Shown here: positions 42,564 to 51,245 of the stretch, piece after piece
How positions within the stretch are numbered: position 1 is the first letter of the stretch
How the letters are laid out: each line of letters opens with the position of its first letter
Assembly: GCA_021781575.1 (NCBI GenBank)
Contig: JAJXWP010000001.1
Location: 175,747-239,746 of the forward strand
Origin: Pseudomonadota bacterium
GTDB lineage: Bacteria; Pseudomonadota; Alphaproteobacteria; Rhodospirillales; Magnetospirillaceae
Reading direction: 5' to 3'
Length of the DNA stretch: 64,000 nucleotides
Made by a program: the position numbers and the translations under genes
The notes under the pieces: generated by a model
Databases searched by the model: none
What the model was told of the DNA's origin: nothing
The model's input: only the letters and a program-made list of their open reading frames with translations

Positions 42564-43843
42564 GAACGGCCCTCGTCGGGTTGTGGAAGATCGGCGGGCA
42601 GGGGGGGAGGCGCCATCAGCGGATGACTGTCGATCACCCCTCCCGGCATCAAGGCGGGAAACTGGCTCTGGGCGACTTTCAGGGCTTCCATGACCGGGCT
42701 GGAGACCAACAGCTTGGCCAGCGGGTAGCGCCACAGCAGGCGGTCCATCACCGAATTGGGGCGGTAGGCGCTGGCGGCGATGCCGTTGCCCTTGAGGTCG
42801 AAGGCCGGATTGTCGCTCCAGTAATTGCCGCGACCGTCTTTGGACCATTCATAATAGACCGTACCGGTATATTTCACCTGGGTGCGGTTGTTGATGAAGG
42901 CGTTGCCGTAGACGGCGTTGTCCTCCGACCCGCCGGTGAAATGCAGGCCGACCGGGCAGTCCTCGATGCGGTTGTTGCGGATGACGTCCTTGGCCGATGT
43001 GTAGACGAACAGGCATTTTTCCTTGGTGCCGCGCAGCCAGTTATCGGCCACCACCGAATGGTAGGTGGTGTGCAGCATCAGCCCGTAGCGGTCATCATCG
43101 ATGGAGAGGTTCCGTTCAACGTCGATGGCGTTGGAATACATCAGCGCATAGCCGAGCCGGTTGTGTTCCGACAGATTTCCCAGGATGCGCGTGTGGTTGG
43201 TGTACATGTAGTGGATGGCGAAGCGGACGCCCTCGATCCGGTTGCCCTCGAGCAGCAGCTTGTCGCTGACCTCGGAAAAGATGCCGTCGCGACCGCCGTG
43301 CAGGCGATTACCCTTGACCACCGTGTCGTGGACACCGGTGAGGAAGATGCCGTCGCCCAGCTCCGTCTCGTAGGCGTCGGTCCGGTTGTCGATGGTGTTG
43401 CCGGAAACCACCGCGTGCCTCGTGTGGCGCAGCACGACACCGAATTCGTTGCCTTCGAGGCGGTTGCCCTCGGCGACGAAACGGTCGGCTCCTTCCGCCA
43501 CGTAGATGGCCGAGTCGAAATCCATCGGCCTGCGGCCCGAGCCGCGGATGATCAGGCCGCGCACCGTCACATCGGCAGCCTGCACCTTGATGACGCTGCC
43601 GGTGCCCGGGCCCACGACCTCGGCGCCCGGCTGGCCTTCGAGAGTGATCGGCTTGGCAAGGGTCACCGGGCCGTCATAACGGCCCGGCGCCAAAACCAGC
43701 CGGTCCCCGGGCGCCGCCTTGGCGACGGCCGCGGCAAGCGCGCCGGGGTTGGCTTCGACGGTGACGGTGGCCGCCTGGGCGGCACCCGCCACCGTCAACG
43801 CTGAAAGAAGAGCTGCGAGCCGCCAGGAGATTGCTCTTGTCAT
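42560..43843 (-). CDS. nosD: NosD, periplasmic beta-helix protein for CuZ assembly
   Basis: 427 residues from the ATG at 43843. Signal peptide ISWRLAALLSALTVAGAAQA, then a right-handed parallel beta-helix built of repeats (VEGNRLEGNEFGVVLRHTRH, VVSGNTIDNRT, VVKGNRLHGGRDG, ...) with CASH-domain character. Together with NosF and NosY it matures the Cu-S cluster of NosZ. The chosen ATG sits inside a palindromic dispersed element (43838-43910). Reading through that element would add 28 residues with no signal-peptide logic (ATG at 43927). Confidence 0.93.
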   Translation of the reverse strand: MTRAISWRLAALLSALTVAGAAQAATVTVEANPGALAAAVAKAAPGDRLVLAPGRYDGPVTLAKPITLEGQPGAEVVGPGTGSVIKVQAADVTVRGLIIRGSGRRPMDFDSAIYVAEGADRFVAEGNRLEGNEFGVVLRHTRHAVVSGNTIDNRTDAYETELGDGIFLTGVHDTVVKGNRLHGGRDGIFSEVSDKLLLEGNRIEGVRFAIHYMYTNHTRILGNLSEHNRLGYALMYSNAIDVERNLSIDDDRYGLMLHTTYHSVVADNWLRGTKEKCLFVYTSAKDVIRNNRIEDCPVGLHFTGGSEDNAVYGNAFINNRTQVKYTGTVYYEWSKDGRGNYWSDNPAFDLKGNGIAASAYRPNSVMDRLLWRYPLAKLLVSSPVMEALKVAQSQFPALMPGGVIDSHPLMAPPPLPADLPQPDEGRS

Positions 43844-43910
43844 CCCAAGGATCGAGCGCAGGAAGGATCTGTTGGAACCCGCGAGTTCCTTCGCTGCGCT
43901 CAGGATGACA
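43838..43910. repeat. Palindromic interspersed repeat between nosZ and nosD
   Basis: A 73-bp element with ends TGTCATCC (43838-43845) and GGATGACA (43903-43910) and inner arms around GAGCGCAG/CTGCGCTC and GAAGGA/TCCTTC. This is the widely dispersed TGTCATCCTGAGCGCAGCGAAGGA type repeat of bacterial genomes. It occupies the nosZ-nosD gap, and its GGATGACA end supplies the nosD start codon. The transcribed hairpin may lower expression downstream of nosZ. Confidence 0.7.
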
Positions 43911-43937
43911 GTCGCCCGGCGGCTCATTGCCACAGCC

Positions 43938-45860
43938 TTACGCCTCGACCAGCATCCGGCCCTGCATCTCCATGTGGAGGGCATGGCAGAATTGGTGGCA
44001 GTAGTAGTAATAGACGCCGATGCGATCGGCCCGGAAGGTCACCGAGGCGGTCGCCTGCGGCGAGATCTCCATGGAAATGCCGTGGCCGGTCAGGTTGAAG
44101 CCGTGGGTCAGGTTGACCACGTCGTCGATGTTGGTGACGTAGACCGTCACCTCGTCGCCATGCTTCACCTTGAAGTCGGAGAGGCCGAACTTCGGCGCCT
44201 GGCTGGTCATGTAGACGCGGACCTTCCTGCCGTCGCGGATCACCTTGTTGTCGTTCAGCAGGTCGACCTTGTCCTTCTTGGCCTGCGCCACGGCGTCGGC
44301 GAACATCGGGTCGTCGCGCTTGTAGATGTCGATCGGATTGATCAGCTTGCGCGGGACGATGGTCGCGTCATGCGGTTCCTGGAAGGCCGATTCGTCCTTC
44401 ACCAGAACCATCTCGTCGCCTGAAATGTCGATCAACTGATCGTTGTTCGGCTTCATCGGGCCGACGTTGATGAAGCGGTCCTTCGAGAACTTGTTGAGCG
44501 ACACCAGCCATTTGCCGTCGGCATCCTTGGTCTCGGCCATGGTCGCGTTGTTGTGGCCGGGCTGATACTGGACGTCCAGCTTCTGCCGGATCGGCTTGAC
44601 CGATTTGTCGCCCTTGTAGGCGCGGATCGCGTCCTCGATGTTCCATTTGCAGATCTGGCTGTCGAGGAACAGGGTGGTATAGGCGTTGCCGCGGCCGTCG
44701 AAGGTGGTGTGGAGCGGACCCAGGCCCACTTCCAGCTGGCCGACGATGCAATCGTCTTCCTTGATCTTGCCGGCGAACAGGTCATCGAGCTTTGCCCATT
44801 CGACGATGGTGACGGTCGGCGACAGCTTGCCGTTGGCGACGAAATACTTGCCGTCGGGGGTGGCGTTGCAGCCGTGCGGGCTGGTCGGCACCGGGATGTA
44901 GCGGGTGTAGTTGTGCTTGGCCTTCTTGCGGCCGTCGAGCACCGGCACGCCGTCGATCATGGTGGCCTTGCCGGCCTTTACCGCCGCCTCGATGGCCTTG
45001 AGGTTGAACACGACCGCCCAGTCGCGTTCCTTGTCGGTCATCTGCTCGAGGGTGACTCCCTCGGGAGAATTGTAGCAGGTGGCGGCGGCGTACTTGCCGT
45101 GATAATCGCAATCGGTGTTGTCCAGGTTGCCGTCCACCATGACCTGCCAGGCCACCTTCATGGTGTCGCCGTCCACCGCGGTGAAGACGCAGCGGTAGTC
45201 GTGGTAATTGTCGAGGATCTTGCCGTCGTTGGGGATCGGCACGCGGAACTCGCTGTTGCAGAACACGTAGCCGGTTCTCGGATAGCGCTGCAGGCGCAAA
45301 CCATGGACACCCAGCGCGTGCGGAATCTGCACGACCTTGTCGACGCGCATGATGTCGAGGCGGACGCGGGCGACCCGGGCATTGGTCTTGTCGTTGACGA
45401 ACAGATAGCGGCCGTCATAGGTGCCGTTCGTATAGGAGGGGCGAGCGTGGTGCGTGTCGCCGTTGTCGAACGTCAGCATCCCCTGCTTCTTCAAATATTC
45501 CCTGCTTTCCGGCAGCAGACCCTCGGTAAGGATCTTGAGGCTCTCGTTGGTGCGGCCCCAGCCGGTGGCGCCGCAGCGGTTGAACACCGGAATGCGGGTC
45601 AGCTCGCGCATGGACGGAATGCCGATGATGCGCAGCTCGCCGGTCTGGCCCCCCGACCAGAAACCGTAATAGTCGTCGAGCTGGCCGGGAGCCACCTCGG
45701 GGGCTTTGTGCGAGGGCGTCGCCGCCTCGCTGCGTCCCGCCCCGACCAGTGTGCCTACTCCTCCACCCAGCGTCGCGGCTCCGGCCAGCGTCGCCAGTTT
45801 CGCCGTCGTGCCGAACAGGTCGCGGCGTGACATGGCCTTTTTTTCGTTCTCCGAAGACAT
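43938..45860 (-). CDS. nosZ: Nitrous-oxide reductase NosZ (Tat-dependent, clade I)
   Basis: 640 residues. Twin-arginine signal AMSRRDLFGTTAKLATLAGA. A seven-bladed propeller with CuZ His ligands in DTHHARPSYTNG and TSPHGCNATPDGKYF, and a C-terminal cupredoxin with the CuA motif YYYCHQFCHALHMEM (two Cys, His, Met). It reduces N2O to N2 in the periplasm as the last step of denitrification. AGGAG lies before the ATG. Part of nosRZDFYLX, 65 bp after nosR. Confidence 0.98.
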   Translation of the reverse strand: MSSENEKKAMSRRDLFGTTAKLATLAGAATLGGGVGTLVGAGRSEAATPSHKAPEVAPGQLDDYYGFWSGGQTGELRIIGIPSMRELTRIPVFNRCGATGWGRTNESLKILTEGLLPESREYLKKQGMLTFDNGDTHHARPSYTNGTYDGRYLFVNDKTNARVARVRLDIMRVDKVVQIPHALGVHGLRLQRYPRTGYVFCNSEFRVPIPNDGKILDNYHDYRCVFTAVDGDTMKVAWQVMVDGNLDNTDCDYHGKYAAATCYNSPEGVTLEQMTDKERDWAVVFNLKAIEAAVKAGKATMIDGVPVLDGRKKAKHNYTRYIPVPTSPHGCNATPDGKYFVANGKLSPTVTIVEWAKLDDLFAGKIKEDDCIVGQLEVGLGPLHTTFDGRGNAYTTLFLDSQICKWNIEDAIRAYKGDKSVKPIRQKLDVQYQPGHNNATMAETKDADGKWLVSLNKFSKDRFINVGPMKPNNDQLIDISGDEMVLVKDESAFQEPHDATIVPRKLINPIDIYKRDDPMFADAVAQAKKDKVDLLNDNKVIRDGRKVRVYMTSQAPKFGLSDFKVKHGDEVTVYVTNIDDVVNLTHGFNLTGHGISMEISPQATASVTFRADRIGVYYYYCHQFCHALHMEMQGRMLVEA

Positions 45861-45925
45861 CCGTTGTTTCTCCTAGAGGTCGTTGGTAGTACGGACGGAT
45901 TGCTGTTCCCCCCGGTGGCCGTCCG

Positions 45926-48097
45926 TCATTCGGCCAATTGAGTGGCAGAGGCCCGGGTATTGTCCCCGGGCGGCGCTGCCACCGCCGGTTTCTTGCCCTT
46001 GTTCTGCCGCCGCAGCACCAGCGGGGTGCAGGCATCGTGGTCGGAATAGACGACCTGGCAGTGCATGCAGTAGAGGCATTCGTTGGGATTGATCTGGCCG
46101 TTCGGGTGGATCGACTGGACCATGCACTCCCTGGCGCATTTCGAGCATTCGAAGCCGCACTGGCGCCGGCGCTTCAGCCACTCGAACAGGCGCCCGCGGC
46201 CCGGGATGGCCAGCGCCGCCCCCAGCGGGCAGATGTAGCGGCAATAGGCGCGCTCGATGAACAGGCCGGCCGCCAGCGCCGCCACGGCATAGAGAACAAA
46301 GGGCCAATGGCGGGCGAAATGCAGCAGCCAAACCGTCTTGAATGGCTCGATCTCGGCGAAGCGCTCGGCGGTTGCCACCGATTTCAGCGACAGGGCGAAC
46401 AGGCCGAGGAAGAACACGTATTTGAACGCCCAAAGCCGCTCGTGCCAGGCGAATTTCAGGGTGATCTGGCGGATCCCCAGGTGCTTGGCGATGGCCGACA
46501 GGATCTCCTGAAGGGCGCCCATGGGGCACAGCCAGCCGCAATAGGCGCCGCGCCCCCAGAACAGAAGCGAGACCGCGGTGGCGCACCACAGGATGAAGAT
46601 CAGCGGGTCGACCAGGAAGTAGTCCCAGCGGAACTGCGTCATCAGCGCGTGGCTGAAGGTCAGGACATTGACCACCGACAGCTGGGCTTCGGCATGCCCG
46701 CCGATCCATATCGCGGTATAGGCCAGGAAGCCAAGGCGCAGGCGGCGGAACAGCTTCGGCCGCTTCACCAGCCAGTCCTGGAAGAAGAAGATCAGCGTCA
46801 GCACGGCAAGCGATGCCGACAGCACGGCAATATCGAGGATTCGCTTCTGCCAGATGCCGATCCACAACGCCGGCCGATCGTCCTGATCCACCGGGTCTTG
46901 CGCGGTGGCCAGGGTGGCCGGTTTGGCGGCCGGCTGGATCAATGCGGGCGGCAGGGAATAGTCGACGGCAAAGCTGGTGAAGGCCTTTTGGCGGGCGCTG
47001 ATCGGCCGCTGGGCCAAGAGTTCGAGCCGCCATGGCTTGGTCGGGTCGAATTCCACCCCCGCCGGAATGAGGAACAGGCCGATCTCGGCAAAGTTGGGCG
47101 CCCCCACCTCGAGGTCCCCCAGGCGGCGGTAGCCCTTGTCGGTGAAACGGACGGTGATGCCGTTCTGGATCAGCTGGATACGATCGAAGATGCCGCCCCG
47201 CACATAGCCCGAGCCGCGGAAGGAATAGGCGCCGTTGGCGGCGATGACGATGGCCGACTGGCCCGGCTGCAGTTCGTGGCGCAGAAAGTCGAAGCGCACA
47301 TCGCCCAGCAGGTTGCGGCCGATGATTTCGGGCGAGACCAGGGCCACGTAGAGGTCGATGAAGCTGTCCTTGGGGTCGGTGGGGGCTTCATAACTCGGCG
47401 CTGTCGACACCCCCATTTTCTTGAACGCTTCGTCCACATCGCCGTTGGTCAGCGACAGGCGGCGGATCGATCCATCGCCCAGCAGGGAAGCCCAATCGCG
47501 GTGAGCGAAGGGCAGCTGGCGGAGGGTGGCCTTGGCGCTCTCCACCGCACTTTCCGGAGGGAAGCCGGCCAAGCCGCGCGAGCGGGCGACTCTGAGGGCC
47601 GTGCGCAGCAGGCCGTCATCGACCACCATGGACGTCACCGTGGCGCCGGCGATGATGTCGGAGACCGGACGTTTCGCCCCCGGCGCGGTCACTTCGAGGA
47701 TGCGCTTGCCGACATAGCCGTCGACGAAGCCGAACAGCTTCATCCCCGGTATCCCGAGCAGCAGGATCGGTTCGTGGTGCTCGGTAACCTTGGCGCCGAC
47801 GATGACGCCATCGGTGCTCAGGCCGACCAGCAACTTGATCGGCTTGCCCGAGTAGCCGATGTCGCTGGTCGGGAAGACATAGCCGACCAGCTTGTCATCC
47901 TTGTAGGCGGCCATGGCCGGCGGATTGCCTTCCAGCGGCCCGAACCGGTCGGCTCCGGGAAATACCTGGGCGGGTGAGACATCGGCTCGATAGGCGCCGT
48001 AACCGGCGGCTTGCGCCGGCCCTCCCATCGCTCCGAAGAGAAGACAAAGGACGATTGCCAGAAAACCGGCGATCGCATGACGATCACGAAAGACCAC
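45926..48097 (-). CDS. nosR: NosR, membrane iron-sulfur flavoprotein for N2O respiration
   Basis: 723 residues. Signal-like N-terminus, periplasmic FMN-binding domain (about 85-175) with the flavinylation-type motif GATVTSMVVDD (Thr acceptor), several transmembrane helices (about 430-630), CGWLCPMGALQEI and CRYICPLGAALAI (CX3CP motifs), and a C-terminal ferredoxin part with C-x3-C-x2-C-x3-C and CLYCMHCQ. It passes electrons from quinol toward NosZ and aids nos expression. First gene of the operon; an FNR/NNR-type box lies upstream. Confidence 0.97.
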   Translation of the reverse strand: MVFRDRHAIAGFLAIVLCLLFGAMGGPAQAAGYGAYRADVSPAQVFPGADRFGPLEGNPPAMAAYKDDKLVGYVFPTSDIGYSGKPIKLLVGLSTDGVIVGAKVTEHHEPILLLGIPGMKLFGFVDGYVGKRILEVTAPGAKRPVSDIIAGATVTSMVVDDGLLRTALRVARSRGLAGFPPESAVESAKATLRQLPFAHRDWASLLGDGSIRRLSLTNGDVDEAFKKMGVSTAPSYEAPTDPKDSFIDLYVALVSPEIIGRNLLGDVRFDFLRHELQPGQSAIVIAANGAYSFRGSGYVRGGIFDRIQLIQNGITVRFTDKGYRRLGDLEVGAPNFAEIGLFLIPAGVEFDPTKPWRLELLAQRPISARQKAFTSFAVDYSLPPALIQPAAKPATLATAQDPVDQDDRPALWIGIWQKRILDIAVLSASLAVLTLIFFFQDWLVKRPKLFRRLRLGFLAYTAIWIGGHAEAQLSVVNVLTFSHALMTQFRWDYFLVDPLIFILWCATAVSLLFWGRGAYCGWLCPMGALQEILSAIAKHLGIRQITLKFAWHERLWAFKYVFFLGLFALSLKSVATAERFAEIEPFKTVWLLHFARHWPFVLYAVAALAAGLFIERAYCRYICPLGAALAIPGRGRLFEWLKRRRQCGFECSKCARECMVQSIHPNGQINPNECLYCMHCQVVYSDHDACTPLVLRRQNKGKKPAVAAPPGDNTRASATQLAE

Positions 48098-48163
48098 GCG
48101 CTTATCCTCCCCGTGGGTTCAGGGGGTCGGCGCCGGTGTTACAAGGGTGGCAGGTGTCTGGCC

Positions 48164-48177
48164 TTGACTGTTGTCAA
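48164..48177 (-). promoter_or_regulatory. FNR/NNR-type box upstream of nosR
   Basis: TTGACAACAGTCAA on the minus strand is a perfect palindrome of the TTGA(C/T)-N4-(G/A)TCAA type. A TAACAC -10-like hexamer begins 23 bases downstream, which places the box at about -41.5, the standard activating position. This predicts nos induction by low oxygen or nitric oxide through an FNR, NNR or Dnr relative. Confidence 0.8.
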
Positions 48178-48218
48178 GCGATGATGTGGCGCGATACCTT
48201 GTTCAACTATTAATAACA

Positions 48219-49259
48219 TTACTCAGTCTTGGCGCTTTCCGGAGTGATGAACACATCTACTCTCAGCCCGACCGGCAAAGGCGGATGACCCTCCAGTTGG
48301 ATCAGCGCTTCCAATACCTTGTCGTCCAATTTTTCGTCCGGCTGGTCGGTGTGTATCCGCTTGCGCCCCATCATCGTTCCGATGCGGACGACGCGGCCGG
48401 GAAAGCGGGTCTCGCCAAAGGCGTCGGCATGCACCCAGGCGCTCTCGCCCACCGCCAGGCGGGCGATGTCGGCCTCGTCCACTTCGGCCCGCACCCGCAA
48501 TACCGCGGTGTCGCCGATGGACAGTATTGGCATGTCCTGCGCCTCCGAGATCATTTCGCCGATCCGCCGGTGCTTGCGCAGCACCACGCCGGCGATGGGG
48601 CTGCGGATTTCGGTCTTGGCCAGCATGGCCGCCGCCTCGTCGCGCTGGGCGCGGGCCAAGTCCAGCTCGGCCTCGGCCCTGGCCCGTTCGTCGTCGCGGG
48701 CCTTGGCCGCCACCACCGCCAGGTGCTGACGGGCTTCGGCCAGGCGGGCGGCGGCCACGTCGTAGTCGCGCCGCGCCCGTTCCAGATCCTGCGGCGACAT
48801 CCAGCGGTCACGACCGAGCCGGGCACGGTCCAACTCGCGCTTGGTCTGCAGCAGGGCCGCCTCCTGCGCCCCGACCGCCGCTTCGGCTTCGCGCCGCTCC
48901 TCGGGGCGGGCGCCGTTCAGCAGGCGCAACAATTCCGCTTGGCGGATCCTGATCGTCGCCTCGGCTTCGGCCAGGCGGGCCCGCCAATCGGCATTTTCCA
49001 GACGCGCCACCAACTGGCCGGGGGCGACCCGATCGCCCTCGTCCACCAGTACTTCATCGAGCTTGCCGGTGATCGAAGCGCCCAGGCGGATTTCCTCAGA
49101 CAGGGGTTCGACCTTGCCGGCGGCGGCGATCAGTTGATTGGGCAGCGGGCTGGGCAGCGGCGCCGGTGTCTGGCCGCCGCCTTTCGGCCCCAACGCCAGC
49201 ACGGCGGCGACGGCCAGGGCCGCCGCCGCTGCGCCGGCCAGGACTTTTCCCCTCCTCAT
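48219..49259 (-). CDS. HlyD-family membrane fusion protein of a DevBCA-like exporter
   Basis: 346 residues with an N-terminal signal anchor (VLAGAAAAALAVAAVLALG), biotinyl-lipoyl halves (GKLDEVLVDEGDRVAPGQLV and AGVVLRKHRRIGEMI), and a long coiled coil (about 95-215). The last gene of a three-gene exporter operon (permease, ATPase, fusion protein). The start overlaps the ATPase stop by 4 bp. Located 42 bp upstream of the nosR box. Substrate unknown; DevBCA relatives export glycolipids. Confidence 0.88.
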   Translation of the reverse strand: MRRGKVLAGAAAAALAVAAVLALGPKGGGQTPAPLPSPLPNQLIAAAGKVEPLSEEIRLGASITGKLDEVLVDEGDRVAPGQLVARLENADWRARLAEAEATIRIRQAELLRLLNGARPEERREAEAAVGAQEAALLQTKRELDRARLGRDRWMSPQDLERARRDYDVAAARLAEARQHLAVVAAKARDDERARAEAELDLARAQRDEAAAMLAKTEIRSPIAGVVLRKHRRIGEMISEAQDMPILSIGDTAVLRVRAEVDEADIARLAVGESAWVHADAFGETRFPGRVVRIGTMMGRKRIHTDQPDEKLDDKVLEALIQLEGHPPLPVGLRVDVFITPESAKTE

Positions 49260-49957
49260 GACGCTCCCCCTTCCCTTGGCGCGATCCGCCCGTCGGCGAT
49301 GGTGACGATGCGATCGGCCAATTCGGCGACGCGCGGATCGTGGGTCACCACCACCACCGAGCGGGCGTGGCTGTGCGCCAGGCGGCGCAACAGTTCCATG
49401 ATGCCGCGCCCGGTACGCCAGTCCAGCGCAGCGGTGGGCTCATCGCCGAGAATGATTTCCGGATCACCGGCCAGCGCGCGGGCGATGGCTACCCGCTGCT
49501 TCTGGCCGCCGGACAGCTGGGCCGGCATGCTGTGCAGCTTGTCGGCCAGGTCGACCTGGGCCAGCAGGCGGGGCGCCTCCTCGCGCGCCCGGTCGGCCGG
49601 CCAGCCTTTCAGCCGGAGTGTCATGCGCAGCGTCTCGACCGCCGAAAGGGCGGGGAACAGGTTGTAGGACTGGAAGATGAAGCCGACATGGGCCAGCCGC
49701 AGCCGGGCCATGCCGGCCTGGTCGAGAGGGCTGGTCTCGCGGCCGAGCAGGCGGACGGAGCCCGCGGTCGGCCGCAGCAGGCAACCCATGATCATCAGCA
49801 GGGTGGTCTTGCCGCTGCCCGACGGGCCCATCAGCGCCAGCATCTCGCCGCGGCGGACGGCAAGGTCGACCCGCTCCAATGCCTGGACGGCCACCGCCCC
49901 GCTCCCGTACACCAGGGAGACACCCTCCACCACCAGCGCCGGCCGTCGGTCGTCCAT
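49256..49957 (-). CDS. ABC exporter ATPase (MacB/LolD/DevA type)
   Basis: 233 residues. Walker A GPSGSGKTT, Q-loop FQSYNLFP, signature LSGGQKQRVAIARAL, Walker B IILGDEPTAALD and H-loop VTHDPR. The FQSYNLFPALSAVETL stretch is typical of MacB/LolD/DevA ATPases. It lies between the permease gene (4 bp gap) and the fusion protein gene. Confidence 0.92.
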   Translation of the reverse strand: MDDRRPALVVEGVSLVYGSGAVAVQALERVDLAVRRGEMLALMGPSGSGKTTLLMIMGCLLRPTAGSVRLLGRETSPLDQAGMARLRLAHVGFIFQSYNLFPALSAVETLRMTLRLKGWPADRAREEAPRLLAQVDLADKLHSMPAQLSGGQKQRVAIARALAGDPEIILGDEPTAALDWRTGRGIMELLRRLAHSHARSVVVVTHDPRVAELADRIVTIADGRIAPREGGAS

Positions 49958-49961
49958 CCTG

Positions 49962-51143
49962 CTACCTCTGGAACACCATGGCGGGATCGATGGTCATCGC
50001 CTTGCGGATCGACACCAGCGAGGCGCCGGCGCACATCAGGAAGGTGACGGCGAACAGCCCGACGGCCAAGCCCGGAGGAATGATGATGAGCGCCGTGCTG
50101 TACTGGCTGCCGCGGGCGATGGCCATGGCGATGACGATGCCGATGCCATGGCCGAGCAGCGCGGCGATGGTCGCCTGCCAGAGAATCACTCTTAAAATGA
50201 AGCCTTGCGGCGCGCCCATGGCGCGCAACGTGCCAAATTCGGTCAGATGATCGACGGTGGTGGCGTAAAGCACCTGGGCGACGATCACCATGCCCACCAC
50301 CAGTCCCAGCGCCGCCGCCACCAGGATTGCCGTGCCGGCCCCGGTGGTGAACATCCAGTAGGTCTTGGTCAGGTCGGCGAACTCGTCGCGGGTCAGCAGG
50401 TCGACGCTGGGCAGGCGACGGTGCAGCGCCCGCTTGACCGCCATCGGATCGGTTCCCGGGGCCAGCCTGGCGATGACGTATTCGGCCTGGTTGTCGCGCA
50501 GATAGCCATAGTCGATGGCGTTGCGATAGGTGGCGAACACATAGGGAGACGTGGTGAAGGAACGGATGCCATGGGTGAACCCTACGACGCGGGCGCGATG
50601 CCCGTTGATTTCCACCCTGTCACCGATCTTGGAAATGCCCAGCTTGGCTTTGTTGATGTCGTCGACCATGACGGTATTGGCCTGGCGGAGATCGGCGGGA
50701 TCGCCCTGCACGATATTCCACGGCCCGGCAATGCCGCTGTTGGGGTCGAAGCCGACGACCAGCACGCTTTCGTCACCGCCTTCCGGCTTGCGCCAAGCCG
50801 AGAAGAACACCAGAAGCGCTTCGGCGCGGGTCACACCCGGCGCCTCCATGACGATGTTGCGATGCCGTTCCAGTTGCGGCATGGCGATCTCGAAGTTGCG
50901 CAGGCCATGGACCGCCACCCACAGGTCGGCCCGGGTATGCTGGATGACGGCGGTGGTGGTGGCGGTAAAGCCGAAGAACAGGCCGATCTGCACGGCAGTC
51001 AGCACCACGGCGAAGACGATGCCGACCATGGTGATGACGAAGCGTGAGCGGTCATAGGCCAGGTTGCGCCAAGCCAACAGCACGGCTGGCCCGATCTCGG
51101 GCGGCCGGGCGGCCTCCGATGAAACCTCGATCGCTGCGGACAT
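49962..51143 (-). CDS. ABC exporter permease (DevC-like, FtsX/MacB fold)
   Basis: 393 residues from the ATG at 51143; a TTG at 51164 lacks a ribosome site. One N-terminal transmembrane helix (VITMVGIVFAVVLTAVQIGL), a large periplasmic domain (about 60-270), and three C-terminal helices (about 280-390), including YATTVDHLTEFGTLRAMGAP, the FtsX-type loop that contacts the ATPase. First gene of its operon. A likely promoter is just upstream (51173-51200). Confidence 0.88.
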   Translation of the reverse strand: MSAAIEVSSEAARPPEIGPAVLLAWRNLAYDRSRFVITMVGIVFAVVLTAVQIGLFFGFTATTTAVIQHTRADLWVAVHGLRNFEIAMPQLERHRNIVMEAPGVTRAEALLVFFSAWRKPEGGDESVLVVGFDPNSGIAGPWNIVQGDPADLRQANTVMVDDINKAKLGISKIGDRVEINGHRARVVGFTHGIRSFTTSPYVFATYRNAIDYGYLRDNQAEYVIARLAPGTDPMAVKRALHRRLPSVDLLTRDEFADLTKTYWMFTTGAGTAILVAAALGLVVGMVIVAQVLYATTVDHLTEFGTLRAMGAPQGFILRVILWQATIAALLGHGIGIVIAMAIARGSQYSTALIIIPPGLAVGLFAVTFLMCAGASLVSIRKAMTIDPAMVFQR

Positions 51144-51172
51144 GGTTGACTTCAGTCCTTCCAACCGGACCG

Positions 51173-51200
51173 ATTGTCCGTTGCCGCCAGATCAAGTCAA
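51173..51200 (-). promoter_or_regulatory. Possible sigma-70 promoter of the DevCAB-like operon
   Basis: On the minus strand, TTGACT (51195-51200) is separated by 16 bp from GACAAT (51173-51178). The match is moderate (5/6 and 4/6); position fits the permease ATG 30 bp downstream. Confidence 0.4.
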
Positions 51201-51245
51201 CCCTGATAACAAACAAGGCCTAGGCATTTCGCCGGTGGAGCGGCT

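Noticed and set aside
43844..43984. Longer NosD starting at 43927 or 43984
   Set aside because: The extra residues are translation of an interspersed palindromic repeat; the signal peptide begins at 43843.
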